From positions 1 to 44,236 of the forward strand of contig NW_026516433.1 of the NCBI RefSeq assembly GCF_025602895.1: a stretch of 44,236 nt of DNA, written 5' to 3'. Source of the stretch: Polychytrium aggregatum (Eukaryota > Chytridiomycota > Chytridiomycetes > Polychytriales). Within the stretch, counting starts at the first letter, position 1. Each line of letters opens with the position of its first letter. The notes under the pieces were generated by a model. The model saw only the letters and a list, made by a program, of their open reading frames with translations. It was not told where the DNA came from and did no database searches. A program made the translations under genes and the position numbers. Positions 1 to 10,055 of the stretch are shown in pieces.

Positions 1-2485
1 GGGCAAGCTCAAGCTGAAACTTGATGTCGCGAACGATATCCTGGAATAACAGAGTGAGGAAGAGTAGAAGAGAGCGTGCATGTTTGTGGATATTGCATGT
101 TTACACACATGTGCGTCAGTTCATGATATAGGACCACCAAAGCAGTCAGTCTCCTGGTCGAGTGGAACCTCGGACGCGTGCACGCATGGGCATCATCAGC
201 ATGCCGAATCTCGAGCGCATACCTCCATAAAATCCAGGGCGATCACCCGCTTGAAGGCCTCTTTCATTGAGCTTCCCTCGCCGTATATCTGAACAAAGTT
301 CTTCTGGAAGATGATTTCTGCGCGAGATCGACGGCAGATCCCACCAATGATGGAGCCCAGGATATGAAAACCAGGTATCAGCGCCGAGGGAGAGGGCGAG
401 TTGGTTTTCGGAGGGGACGGCGTGATCTTTGGAGGAGCCATGGGGCCGATTTGGATCAGGGCAACGTAAAGCTCGCATGCCTGCCAAGATCAACGAGAAG
501 ACGGAACAAACTGATGGGTGAGACCGACGACGAAGTCATGGCAGCGACACTTTGAAAGCACGTGCTGCAAGAATCAGACCCTTGAAGGGGCCGCAAGGGT
601 CGCTGTTGACTCGTACTCCTAAAATCTCTCTCTCCAACCGTCCTGCAAATCGCTGCTTGGGGGGACTGAGCTCGCACGTACAAGGAGCATAAGGGCCCGA
701 ACAGCCCTGTCAATATAAACGTCGTCCTCGCCAACGACAAAGATGTCGGTCTCGTTTGCTCTCGAGCAGCGGAAACGGACACAAGGTGGCGTTTTGTTTC
801 CTTGATGATCTTGAGGACGCCTTCGCGACGATTTCATCCACATCCAGTCGATTCTTGCGATTGCAGTCCCGGGATCTGCCGGGTCTTGATGCGCGGCAGC
901 TGTTGAAAGGACGGGCGAGCACTGAGTGAGTACAGAATACAGACCGCGAAGGAAGAAGCGGGGAAGTAATAGTGTGCCAGGAAGAGACACTATGACACCA
1001 ATCATGCGTCGACTTGCAACCAGCCGAGGGGCATTTCCGGCTCCGGTAGCGGATATCAACTGCATGATGGGGTGAGCTCCTGCTTGACAAAGCCTCCCGC
1101 ACCCTTCCAATACACGATGTAGCTCAAGCGAACGGTACAAGCGAGAATTGATTGAGCTACTGACCATCGAATCGCGGAGCTGGGCCAGCTTGGCCTTGGC
1201 TAGCTCGACGCCCTGTCGATCGCCTGTGATGATGATACGCGAAAACTGCGATAACGCAGGGTGGCCGAGAGAGATTATTGATGGCATCGGCGAGGGAACG
1301 TAGATGTTGGTCAAGGTCTCGCTCATGATCGTGGTGAGGTTGATGCGCTGTTTGCCGGAAAGGATGGGTTGGTGGACTGGGTCGACATCGAGTTCGGCAA
1401 CGTCGAGACCGAGCTGATAAGCAGCATTGGCAGGTCGGGGCGCAGGGGATTGTTGACCGGTACCGTCGTTGGATGAGTTACGGGGTGAAAGCCAGAGCAT
1501 GCGAAGTGTGAGTGTGAGTGTGAGTGTGAGTGTGAGTGTGAGTGTGAGTGTGAGTGTGAGTGTGAGTGTGAGAATAGACACGGGGCACAGAAACGACCCA
1601 AGAATCGAGGGCCACGAATCGAGGAGCAAGCACCAAGCACCAACATCCAGGTCCAGCAGCGCCCAGCGTCCGTACCAGTCGGTCGAAATAAACTAGACAG
1701 TGAAGCCGTGCAAGCTCGACTTGGTCCCGCTTTCCAAAGAGCTCCACGTACAGCCGGTCGGAAGGACCCGGGAAGGCCGGATTCTGGATCGGCACGAGGT
1801 CGATGCAGATGCCAAAGGCGACAGTGGTCTCGTCGAGCCACCGCTTGACGGTGGGCTTGATGTCGTTGTTTGGGGCTGTGATGAGAGCGGTGTTGATGGT
1901 GATGTAGATGCATGCCTGCGACCCAGAAGCAACCGAGACCAGCGAGGATTGTCCGCCAGTGATCCGGGGTCCGTTGATCAGGCAACCAGATTCCGGCGAC
2001 AGTGCACGAACAATGCAAGGAAGTGCATCGAGCCAGACAGGTCAGGGGAAGCCAAAGGAACCAAATCCAGAAGATTTGCCCCCCCCCCCCACAAGCAGAG
2101 GCCATGCGGGCAAGTCAACAACGAGGCGCAACAGGACGACGATGGCGATCAATGAGGAAGGCGTGTGTCCAGTGAGGTTTCCATATATGGATCGACCAGG
2201 GCGCAGAAACGGGGTGTTCCCAAAGCGGCAAGAGCGGTGTTTTGGTTGGGGTTGAGGCGTCGCGGACCATTGGGAAACGGTTGCATGGTTGTGTTTCGAG
2301 ACGGCAGGATAAGATTGCCAGGACGGGTGTGTGTTTGAGCGAGTGCATCGATATGATCGCACAAAGACCAGCACCAGAGAGTAGAGTGGAGAGCAGAGGG
2401 TCAGAGAGATTCGCAAAGCCACGGCGACCAATTGCAGGACGAAAACGGTATCAGGATAGCCAGCGACAAGAGCGGCAGCACAAGA

Positions 2486-2526
<41 letters not shown>

Positions 2527-3031
2527 GCAATAGCTGGATGACACCAAGGACTGCACATTGCAGACACTGCCAATGTCAGGATGGCATACTGCTCGTCGAC
2601 AGCGCGGGCAGTCCCACCCCCCAGACACCGAGACTGCCCAGAACGCGAAGACGATCAAGTCCACAAACCCGCCAGAGGCAGAGGAGAGACAAACTGACCT
2701 GGCTCGGGTTGCTGCGGAGGAGGAGCGATCTGGCTCCAGCGACTTGCTGTGGTAGACCCGAGAGAGTGATGGAAAAGACAAACTCGTATGCGCTATGGGA
2801 GCCGGCGACGAGCGGCTGACGAGCATCGGAGAGGCTCAGCGGATCCGAGGCATACAGAATCTGGCAGGAGGTGGTCTCCGTCGCCACTTTGCATAGGTCT
2901 TCGATGTTCTGTGTAACGGCATTGAACAGTGCAGATCCGCCGAGTTCACTCTTATCGATGACAGTGACTGGGTAGTAGAGCGTCGCGGTGGTGGTGCTGG
3001 CTAGTGACGGGGACGAAAGATTGGAGTGCAT
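1..3031 (-). CDS. KH-domain RNA-binding protein, multi-exon, 3' end beyond window
   Basis: Read on the minus strand. Exons by splice sites and phase: 3031-2699, 1915-1676, 1413-1165, about 899-682, 480-223, and 40 to the window edge, so the gene is partial. The ATG is at 3031 and most junctions are phase 0. Several KH-type pieces are visible: an 'LFGKRDQVELARLH' segment in exon 2, 'IIITGDRQGVELAKAKL' in exon 3, 'VGEDDVYIDRAVRALML' in exon 4 and 'FVQIYGEGSSMKEAFKRV' in exon 5. These fit the beta-strand and helix ends of tandem KH folds that bind single-stranded RNA. Exon 4 cannot be read in one frame: its start is in one frame and its end in another, so there is either a one-base break or a small unrecognised intron (donor near 836). 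Introns 1 and 2 carry microsatellites. The exact family is not identified; cytoplasmic multi-KH fungal proteins are the closest type I can suggest. Confidence 0.
1506..1572. repeat. hexanucleotide microsatellite (GTGTGA)n in KH-gene intron
   Basis: About eleven perfect copies of a 6-bp unit, GTGTGA on the plus strand, lie inside the second intron (1414-1675) of the KH gene. The unit length is a multiple of three, so all frames stay open across it and it produces artefactual ORFs with Ser-Val or His-Thr runs. Confidence 0.
2486..2525. repeat. tetranucleotide microsatellite (CAGA)n in KH-gene intron 1
   Basis: About ten copies of CAGA within the 783-bp first intron (1916-2698) of the KH gene. 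A run of ten or so C residues near 2080-2090 lies in the same intron. I saw no additional exon in this intron. Confidence 0.
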
Positions 3032-6000
3032 GGGTTGGGAGAAACCGAGAGGGAAGCAAGCAGTGGTACGCTGACTGGGAGTAGCTGGGCAGCGATTGGG
3101 AAGAAGGCAGAGAAGAAACGAGCACGCAGGTTCAGAGGAGACAAGACGGTTGTCGTTGACGGGCGTTGGTGGGCAGGCGATAGAGGCTTATATCGAGGCG
3201 ACGATAACGGAAGGCGGATTCCAGAGGAGAACAGGGGCCAGTCTAGAAGCAGCAAAGACAGACGATAGTGCAAAGCGTTAGAATTGGCAGGGCGACAACA
3301 CAGCAATCCAGGCATTCGATACAAGTAAAAGCAGCAGAGTCCAAAGAGGAGGAGCGGTATAAAGCACAATCAAAGTGGCAGTGAGAGCAGTGGCAGCGAG
3401 AATTGACGTTGTGGGGCGAATGTGGAGAGGAGTAGTGGAGACGCAGCAGGGTTGGCCGGACAGAAGGGAGCAAGCCGGCAAGATCAAGAGAAGTGAGGGC
3501 GTTGGGAGTGTCAACGGGGCAGCCAGGGTCGAGCGAGAGCAGAGGTCGGTAGATGAGGGGGGGGTGCAACGGAGGGTGCAGAGAAACACACAAGCAGAGG
3601 CGTCGGCGTGGGTAGTAAAGACTGGCGCAGTTGAGACAGAGACCGGGCGAAGGGGCTGTACGAGCAGGCAGCCGAGGCAGCCAAGGCAGTGACAGGGATG
3701 AGATGCGAAGGCAGTGGCCGGGATGGGGACGGAGAATGTGCAGACAGTGGAACGAGGAATTCACGCAATGGCCGACCATTCGCCCGAAGAGCAAGGCGGA
3801 AGCGAGACGGATTGCGGAATGAGAGATGTAGCAAGCAAAGGTGGTGTGCAAAGATGCAGTGAGCAGAAAGACAGCGAAGGAAGGGGGAGAGAGAGAAATG
3901 GGCAAGGATGGATAGGCAGCCCCGATGTCGATCGACAGTGGAGAAGCAGCGAGGCAGCAGGTGGGGAGAGATAGTGTTGTCCGTGGACAGCGGGAGAACC
4001 GAAAAGGGCAGTCGAGGCTGCGAATGGCTGGTGAAATTGCCGGTGGCAGCGGCACCAGTCAATGGCAGCCCCGACAAGAGACACAGGCCGGCCCAAACAG
4101 CGTCCAGGCCATGAGCAGCCAACGTAATCGCACGAGCAGTGGGTGCAATCGTACGAAATGACGGAACGGCAGCCCGATCCTGCCAAGCACACAATCGCAT
4201 GGCCAGGCGGGCAATTGCACGGACAACGGCGTAATTGCACGGCGGATGGTTGTGGATGGCTGTGGATGGTTGTGCCGAATGGGCCGCAAGCCGGGAGATG
4301 GGAGATGGGAGATGGGCGATGGGATAGGATGGGATGGGACAAACGCATAATCAGCCAGGTAGAGAATTGCACGAACCGCCGAGGATATCCGATTCAGGCA
4401 GGCAGGCAGGAGGAAAGATGAGCGTTCTATGGCCAGAGGGAGGATAGAGGCGCGGACGAGCCGGGAGACCGGGAGAGGTGAGGCGGAGGGGTTAAGTGGA
4501 TGGCGGCGCCCGATTCAGCCGGTATGAACAGCAGGAAATCCCGTAAAACCCAACAGGACAGAATAAGAGTAGACGAGAGCGAACCCAGAAGCGGGCCGAG
4601 ACAGAAACGGGCAGTGTGCTGGGGGGGGGCGAGCCGCGGCCAGCCCAGGACGAGACCACGAGGACGAGAAAGGGCGAGGCGGCAATGGCACCGGAGGCAG
4701 TCAGTGGAAGTGCAAGAGCGTGTCTGCTTGTGTCTGCTTGTTGTGCTCTTGTGCCAGTCGCGCCGTGGTCGCAGTGGTCGCAGCGGTGGAGGCGACGAGC
4801 CAGCAGGAGGCAGTCGCCATGTTGCCCTTTGCCGGCCAGGCGCCCTGGGTGAGTGCGCCAGCGGGCATCACGCCCAAGGGTGTCCATCCCCAGGGCCGCG
4901 GCGAGACAGAGGAGGAGCACCGGCAGAGCCGTGCAAGTAGTGGGAGGTAATTGGGGAGGGACGGGTAATCGGGGAGGGGTAATTGGGCGAGTACTTGGGG
5001 GGGGGGAGAAACAGTGCGAGAAATAGCACAAGAAACAGTGCGAGAAATGGTGCAAGTAAAGGAGCACACGAAGCTGAAGAGACACACGAAACTGAAGAAG
5101 CACACGAAGCCGATGCTGCAGACGAACGACGAATGCCGACAGCGCTGTGCTTCCTTCCCCTCCCTTCCCCAAGGACGAATCGCAGGACGGCGACGACTTA
5201 CCTTGGACGCGGCGGCTCCCCGGAGATTTCCGGACCAGAGGGCAGGAGCAGAGAGGGGACAGGAGGGCTAAATAGCAGGGCCTCGGCGGTGTGGTGGAGA
5301 AGGAAAAGGACCCAATGCTGCAGATCAATGCCGTGCAAAAAGGGCGGGTGGGGTTGGCGACCCCCGAAGGAAAGGGCTTTTGCCGAGGGCGGCCCGCCCT
5401 TGCTGGGGGGGGGCTTCTCGCTCGGCCTGTTCTCGCTCGGGCTGTTCTCGCTCGGGCAGTTCTCGCTCGGCCTGTTCTCGCTGCCACTGCTCTGTCGCTC
5501 CATCGATCAAAATGCTTGTTATTGCACGGATTGCTGTTGCCTGCCGGGCATAGTAACCGTCCAGATGGTAACATTCGCATCTTTACGCTTGCTCTCCTCG
5601 GCTGCCTCGTTCGCTGGGCATCGGCCTCTCCCACTCCCACCTCCGTCGCTCTGCGTGGCATCTCCTCGCCCTGCCGCTGCTGTATGGATTGCCAGGCCTC
5701 GCCGTCTTTGTGCTGGCCTCGCTGCCGCTGGTCGCACTGTATCCTCTGCCCTCCATCCACCATGATCCATGCCGCCAGAGCCGTTGCCATGCTTCATGCC
5801 GCCGGCCTCCTCCGTTCTTCCGTGCCGCCATTTCTCATCCCATCCATCGGCGCCTCCGTTTTTTTTTCCTGGTCTGCTCCGCCCGGCCGTGCTCGCTCAT
5901 TTGCCTCAGGAAGGACGACAGCGGCCGCTCCACATCCACCCCACAACCATCCCGCATCTTCCCCCAGGACCCAGCTGCTTCTCCGTTGCTGGGCCACAGG

Positions 6001-6453
6001 CCCTTGGCCACCACGCAACCCACCTGCCCGTCCGCCTGATGTGCCCGCGGCCGGACACCTGATGTGTTTACTGCCCCTCCTGATGGGGGCATGATGCAGC
6101 GCCTGACGGCCTCGCCACGGAATGCCGCTCGGCCTGGGCAACCGGGACTCGTCGCAGCTTGCTCACCACCATCACTCGTTCGCACGGCCCGATTGGCGCC
6201 AATCTACCTCTTGCTGCTGATTGGAGCTGGTGCATTGTTGCCTCGGCAGCCACGATGTTGGTGTTTGGTGTGGTGACGGCTTCTGCAACGGCTGCGGAGA
6301 GCAGTGGCCCGATTGCTGGTGGACCAGAGCCGAAGCGACAACGCAAACTGCAGCCGCAGCCGCAGTAACCAGCAGCGACGGACGACGTGCCTGGATGCCG
6401 TGCCCTGTGATGCCATGTCCGGATGCAGAGTCTACGCGGGGTTGCTTTCATTT
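3032..6453. other. 3.4-kb gene-poor, repeat-rich interval
   Basis: No protein family is recognisable on either strand; long open frames here are low-complexity and overlap on both strands. It contains several G/C homopolymer runs (for example near 4620 and 4998), a GGGAGAT-type short repeat near 4297-4320, AGTGCGAGAAAT-like repeats at 5013-5053 and a 15-bp tandem array at 5413-5489. A good minus-strand splice donor (AAG/GTAAGT) occurs near 5200 and could belong to a 5' untranslated exon of the KH gene. The KH promoter should lie in the left part. The right end adjoins the Fanzor 3' end, where its guide RNA would be expected. Confidence 0.
5413..5489. repeat. 15-bp tandem repeat, about five copies
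   Basis: The unit resembles TTCTCGCTCGGGCTG with one- or two-base variants between copies. It lies in intergenic DNA between the KH gene and the Fanzor. Because the unit is divisible by three it keeps frames open; on the minus strand it reads as a Ser-Glu-Asn-rich run, which I do not regard as a real protein. Confidence 0.
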
Positions 6454-8673
6454 TCAATGTGTGCAAGAGCGCTGTCCGCCGCTCGCAGAGCGGGGTGTGT
6501 ACAGTCGGTCCAGAAAGAAACGGGACAGTTCCTTCCTGGTTTCAGATGACTGAAACCCGCTGACTGACTGTAGGCCCAGCGGGTAGGCCATGGCATTGCA
6601 CTCCTGTCTTCGTTGGCAATCTCTTTGTTTTGTTGGTTTGGGAAGCACAGTCTTGAATACACCCGGTCGATCTCCTGTGGCGATGATCGACTGGCATACC
6701 GAGATCATGTTCCTTGAGGCATTGATGTCTCGATCCCACAGCGTATGGCAGCTTGTACAGCTCCGGACAAAGTGTGGTTTCTCGATATCAAGATGCTCGA
6801 CCTTCTCGAGTCGCTTGGCATCCCGACAATGTGAGCACACCTGTGATGTGTTGAACTCGTTCACCGAGCACACATGGATCTTGGAGACGGATCGGTCTGG
6901 TGGGCCTCTCTGGTGGTGGTGGAACTGCTCGAAATACTTGGCGAACCTGAGTCTCCTGGGACTGGATGCGTATCCCTTCCCCTGTTTCCAGGATGCATTC
7001 CCAAAGGCAATCACCACTTCGGTCTCCCTTGGTGCCTGGTCGATGACTTGCTTGCACATCTCGTGGACGGTGCGCTGTCGTTTGCTGTGGAGATCAAGCC
7101 GTTTGAATCGCCGTCGCCGGGTCAGGCTGAAGTACAGCTGTTTCTCCAGCATGTCTCCATTGAACACATGGTAGATGTATCGCAAGAAAGAAGGCACTCC
7201 AGGGATCTTGGGGCTCGGTGTGGTGCTCATCCATTCCTGCAGATCAAGGGCCTTGTGGGTGCTCTGGATCCACTTGGTCGCTTGGGTGGTGCCACATCGA
7301 TGCTGGTACTCCTTGTTGGAGAACGACACGATCTTCTCGTTGGCACGCTGTGCCTTGGTCACCTTGACACCGTCTTGCTCCTGGATGGTTGGTTGACCGG
7401 GTGCCCGAATGACAGCGGTGAAGATCGATCCCACTCCAGGGTCGATCCCGATCCATGTGGTCCGAGAGTCGTCAATGGGACCGACTCTGGTCTGGATCTT
7501 CTGCTCGGGGGTGAGCTTGGGTGTCTTGTCCTCGGTTTTTGGCTTGGCATCAGGATCCTTCTTCAGGATCTTGTATCTGAGCGTGGTGATCGAGCACCCG
7601 ACCCCATCGGTGCTGATCTCGCAGCCAAAGAGCTGCTTCCCCTCCTTCCTGGCACCAAAGAGTCTCGGATCCAGCTTGAAGTTGGTCTGCCAGAAGGTCT
7701 CTTGCTTTGTGGTGCCATTGACCTTGGTCTTCAGGTCGTCCCACTTGAGCCCAGTGCCAGTCTGGTATCCAAGGATTTCCCACAGTGCTTTGGTGTCCAG
7801 CTTGACATACTTGGCTCGGGCATCGCAGAGCGGGACCAAGGTGCACTGTGCTCGAGGGGCCTTGTGTCGCTTCTTGGTCTGGGCAAGCCGGTCGGTGAGG
7901 CGCTTGATCCGTTTCATGTTGACAGTGATCTGCTTGTCCACCTCATCATGCTGGGTCTGGAGTGCGTTGTGCTTGTCAGGCAGCCTACGTTCGATAGCGC
8001 GACACATCTCCTCATTCAGTCGCCCACGCTCTCCTTTCAGGCCAATGGTTTCTCTCACGAGCCTGGAGATGATCAACTTCTGGAAAACCACCATGAAGAG
8101 GGCCTCCTTCAGGTGGGTCAGTCGAGAGACCTCACTGGCCAGAATTGGTACGACTTTGTACAGGTCCTGGTGGCTTTCGTACCGAAGCTCATACAGCTGG
8201 TCGGCATGGTGGGTGAAGGATTTCCTCAGATCACCGAGAAGTGTCTTGGAGAGGGGATTCTCCATCAGCTTCATGCACTCATCGACGTGTGTGTGCCGTT
8301 TCACACCCTTGGGAGCAATCAGGACCAGATTGCAGTATCGACGGAGGAGAGACCAATACCGATCGAGAACGTGGGTCTCACAGTTGACTGCATAGGCCTT
8401 GACAGCCAAACCAAGGACCTGTGAGCCAGTACCCTTTGGAAGCACAGAGAGAACCCGGGATGTGTGTCCCTGGAAAATACGCTTGACCCGACCTGTGATG
8501 ACGTCCCAAACCTTGAAAATGTCTTTGGAACTTGTGTATGACTTACCACCAGCGGCAACCCCTACTCCGGTCTTGTTCATATCGCCAGCCCTGATCAGTT
8601 CCTCTCCAGCCAAACCCCAAGCCTCGAAGACGATATACTCCGTCGATGGGCCCGGCTGTGGCACTGAATGCAT
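6454..8673 (-). CDS. Fanzor (eukaryotic TnpB-like) RNA-guided endonuclease
   Basis: Intronless ORF. From the Met at 8673 it gives 739 residues; another Met lies at 8580. The frame stays open to 9162, but that part runs antisense through the cystatin exon and is probably not coding. C-terminal half is a RuvC-like nuclease with zinc finger. RuvC-I is 'WIGIDPGVGS' with Asp411. The RuvC-II strand 'VVIAFGNASW' has Gly558 where TnpB has its catalytic Glu, and Glu606 in 'VNEFNTSQVC' lies 48 residues downstream, matching the rearranged Fanzor active site. A zinc finger CSHC...CTSC follows, then RuvC-III 'WDRDINASRNM' with Asp649. The N-terminal half is basic and helical, as expected for guide-RNA/DNA binding. 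All key residues are present, so it may be active. No terminal inverted repeats were seen by eye. Known role: programmable DNA cleavage with an RNA encoded at the 3' end of the element. Confidence 0.
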   Translation of the reverse strand: MHSVPQPGPSTEYIVFEAWGLAGEELIRAGDMNKTGVGVAAGGKSYTSSKDIFKVWDVITGRVKRIFQGHTSRVLSVLPKGTGSQVLGLAVKAYAVNCETHVLDRYWSLLRRYCNLVLIAPKGVKRHTHVDECMKLMENPLSKTLLGDLRKSFTHHADQLYELRYESHQDLYKVVPILASEVSRLTHLKEALFMVVFQKLIISRLVRETIGLKGERGRLNEEMCRAIERRLPDKHNALQTQHDEVDKQITVNMKRIKRLTDRLAQTKKRHKAPRAQCTLVPLCDARAKYVKLDTKALWEILGYQTGTGLKWDDLKTKVNGTTKQETFWQTNFKLDPRLFGARKEGKQLFGCEISTDGVGCSITTLRYKILKKDPDAKPKTEDKTPKLTPEQKIQTRVGPIDDSRTTWIGIDPGVGSIFTAVIRAPGQPTIQEQDGVKVTKAQRANEKIVSFSNKEYQHRCGTTQATKWIQSTHKALDLQEWMSTTPSPKIPGVPSFLRYIYHVFNGDMLEKQLYFSLTRRRRFKRLDLHSKRQRTVHEMCKQVIDQAPRETEVVIAFGNASWKQGKGYASSPRRLRFAKYFEQFHHHQRGPPDRSVSKIHVCSVNEFNTSQVCSHCRDAKRLEKVEHLDIEKPHFVRSCTSCHTLWDRDINASRNMISVCQSIIATGDRPGVFKTVLPKPTKQRDCQRRQECNAMAYPLGLQSVSGFQSSETRKELSRFFLDRLYTPRSASGGQRSCTH

Positions 8674-9028
8674 CTCGGGATTGGAGTGGGGATATGTCCC
8701 TCTCTGATCAGGACAGCGAGGACATCGACAGAAGAAACCGGGTTCCAAGATGCCCCTTCGCCCCTGCCGTGGTGCTTCTGCCGGGGTCCTCTGGGCGATG
8801 CCAGCCGAGTTTTCGGCATGTCCCACGCATCGTTGCTGGAGAGTTGGGTGATCATTGGACAGAGCAAATGACACCCACGAATGGGTATCCAACCACAGCA
8901 AGACCCCGCGCCGTGCCGAGTGGGCCGGCTGTATCCCGGCGCCCCCTCCGGCCTTTGCTTGGCGACCAACTCGGCCTTTGCTTGGCGACCATCGTAAAGA
9001 GTCCGCCACCCTCCATCTGCTTTCTCCA
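8674..9028. other. intergenic gap between Fanzor start and cystatin
   Basis: No recognised gene. It should hold the cystatin promoter (plus) and the Fanzor promoter or left element end (minus). It includes a perfect 20-bp direct repeat (8949-8968 and 8972-8991). The minus-strand Fanzor frame remains open through this gap without a recognisable domain. Confidence 0.
8949..8991. repeat. 20-bp direct repeat, two copies 3 bp apart
   Basis: Two identical 20-bp copies (CGGCCTTTGCTTGGCGACCA) start at 8949 and 8972, just upstream of the cystatin gene and beyond the Fanzor 5' end. This could be a local duplication or part of an element end; the sequence alone does not decide. Confidence 0.
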
Positions 9029-9528
9029 ATGCTCTTCCGCAAGCTCTGCTCGCTGCTTGTCCTTCTTGCCCTCATCTCCCTCCTCTCGTCCCCCCTCGTT
9101 GCTGCCATGAACCCCGGCGGAAAGGCTTCCCTCACCACCATCGACAGCACCACCGATCCCAAGATCGTCCAGGTCGGTCCTGTACTGCGTCCCTCGTCGG
9201 CATCGCTCTCGATTCCTGTCGCTTGATGCCCGGCGCTGTCGCTTCATACCCATAGCCGCCACCTATTCACACATGCCTTTCCGTCTCCCGCCCACAGCTG
9301 GTGCAGGATCTCAAGCCTCAAATCGAGGCCAAGACCAGCGCTACCTATTCCACCTTTGTGCCTGTGGCCTACCGCAGCCAGGTCGTTGCCGGCACCAACT
9401 ACTACGTCAAAATCCAGGTTGCCGACAACCCTCCCTCCTACATCCACGCCGTCATCTACAAGCACTTCAGCAACCCGGCCGTCGTCACCTCCGCCGCCAC
9501 CGACAAGTCCTTTTCGGATGACCTCTAA
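9029..9528 (+). CDS. secreted cystatin (cysteine protease inhibitor)
   Basis: Two exons, 9029-9172 and 9298-9528, joined in phase 0, give 124 residues. Residues 1-26 form a clear signal peptide: basic start, Leu-rich core, then small residues. The mature part has the N-terminal Gly pair, a central 'QVVAGTNYYVK' at 76-86 and a beta-rich tail, the layout of single-domain cystatins/stefins that block papain-type proteases. The first hairpin loop QVVAG is the canonical inhibitory motif. The mature protein has no cysteines, as in stefins, although it is predicted to be secreted. A Pro-Trp second loop is not evident. Likely targets are extracellular or vacuolar cathepsin-like proteases of self, host or prey; this is inference. 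Its start lies about 350 bp from the divergent Fanzor. Confidence 0.
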
Positions 9529-10055
9529 ACTGCCTGTCCTGTTTGCCGAGCCGACAGCACTTGCTTCCGGATGATGCACTGCAGATAGCTCTCGTTTGAC
9601 TTTGCCGCCTTTCACCCAGCGTCGCTGTGCTCTCTCTCTCGAAGCTTGCTCGCCATCTGCTCTTTCCGCACCACCCCCTCTCTCGTCTTTCGCCTTTATC
9701 CGCAACTCGTGTCTGTATTGCATCTTGGCCATACAGCTCCCTCACACCCATATCCATGTCGTCGCTGCCGAATCCCACTTTTGATCAAAAATACTCTGTC
9801 CGTCTCGGCTTTTTGAATATAGTTTGATGAATCGAAGGATGCAGCGTCTTCGCGGCGGTTCGCTTGCTCGCGTGTGCTTGGTCCGGCCGCGGGAATATAC
9901 CTGCCCGCTTCCGCTCAAGCTTGTGGTCCGCATTTTGGCTTGGATCTCGCCCTCGGCAGCGGCCCAGACTCTGCTATCGAGGCCGTCAGAAGCGTCGGAA
10001 GCGTCGCCTGGTCCATTTGCATCACACACATCCACCCACTTGCGCCAGATAAACC
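9529..10055. other. intergenic, cystatin to VEFS gene
   Basis: No recognisable gene. Pyrimidine-rich stretches (9600-9740) fit the cystatin 3' UTR and the upstream region of the next gene. An in-frame TAA lies just before the ATG at 10056 of the VEFS gene, which supports that start. Confidence 0.

Noticed and set aside
5198..5503. Minus-strand frame starting at an ATG and ending at a strong GTAAGT donor
   Set aside because: Could be a first exon, but its content is a Ser-Glu-Asn run produced by the tandem repeat and no matching downstream exon was found. At most a 5' untranslated exon.
5565..5765. Possible secreted protein starting with a hydrophobic stretch at about 5565
   Set aside because: Only a weak Leu/Ala-rich start; no family match and no second exon could be supported.
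4492..5790. Minus-strand open frame of 432 codons
   Set aside because: Low-complexity Arg/Ala/Pro and Leu-rich sequence over the 15-bp tandem repeat, overlapping equally long plus-strand frames; no domain.
6874..8424. Long plus-strand open frame of 516 codons opposite the Fanzor
   Set aside because: It is the antisense shadow of the Fanzor ORF; it has no recognisable domain and the minus strand carries all catalytic motifs.
8674..9162. N-terminal extension of the Fanzor frame to 9162
   Set aside because: The extension runs antisense through the cystatin signal-peptide exon and is Arg/Ser/Gly-rich without any domain. The gene is taken to start at 8673 or 8580.
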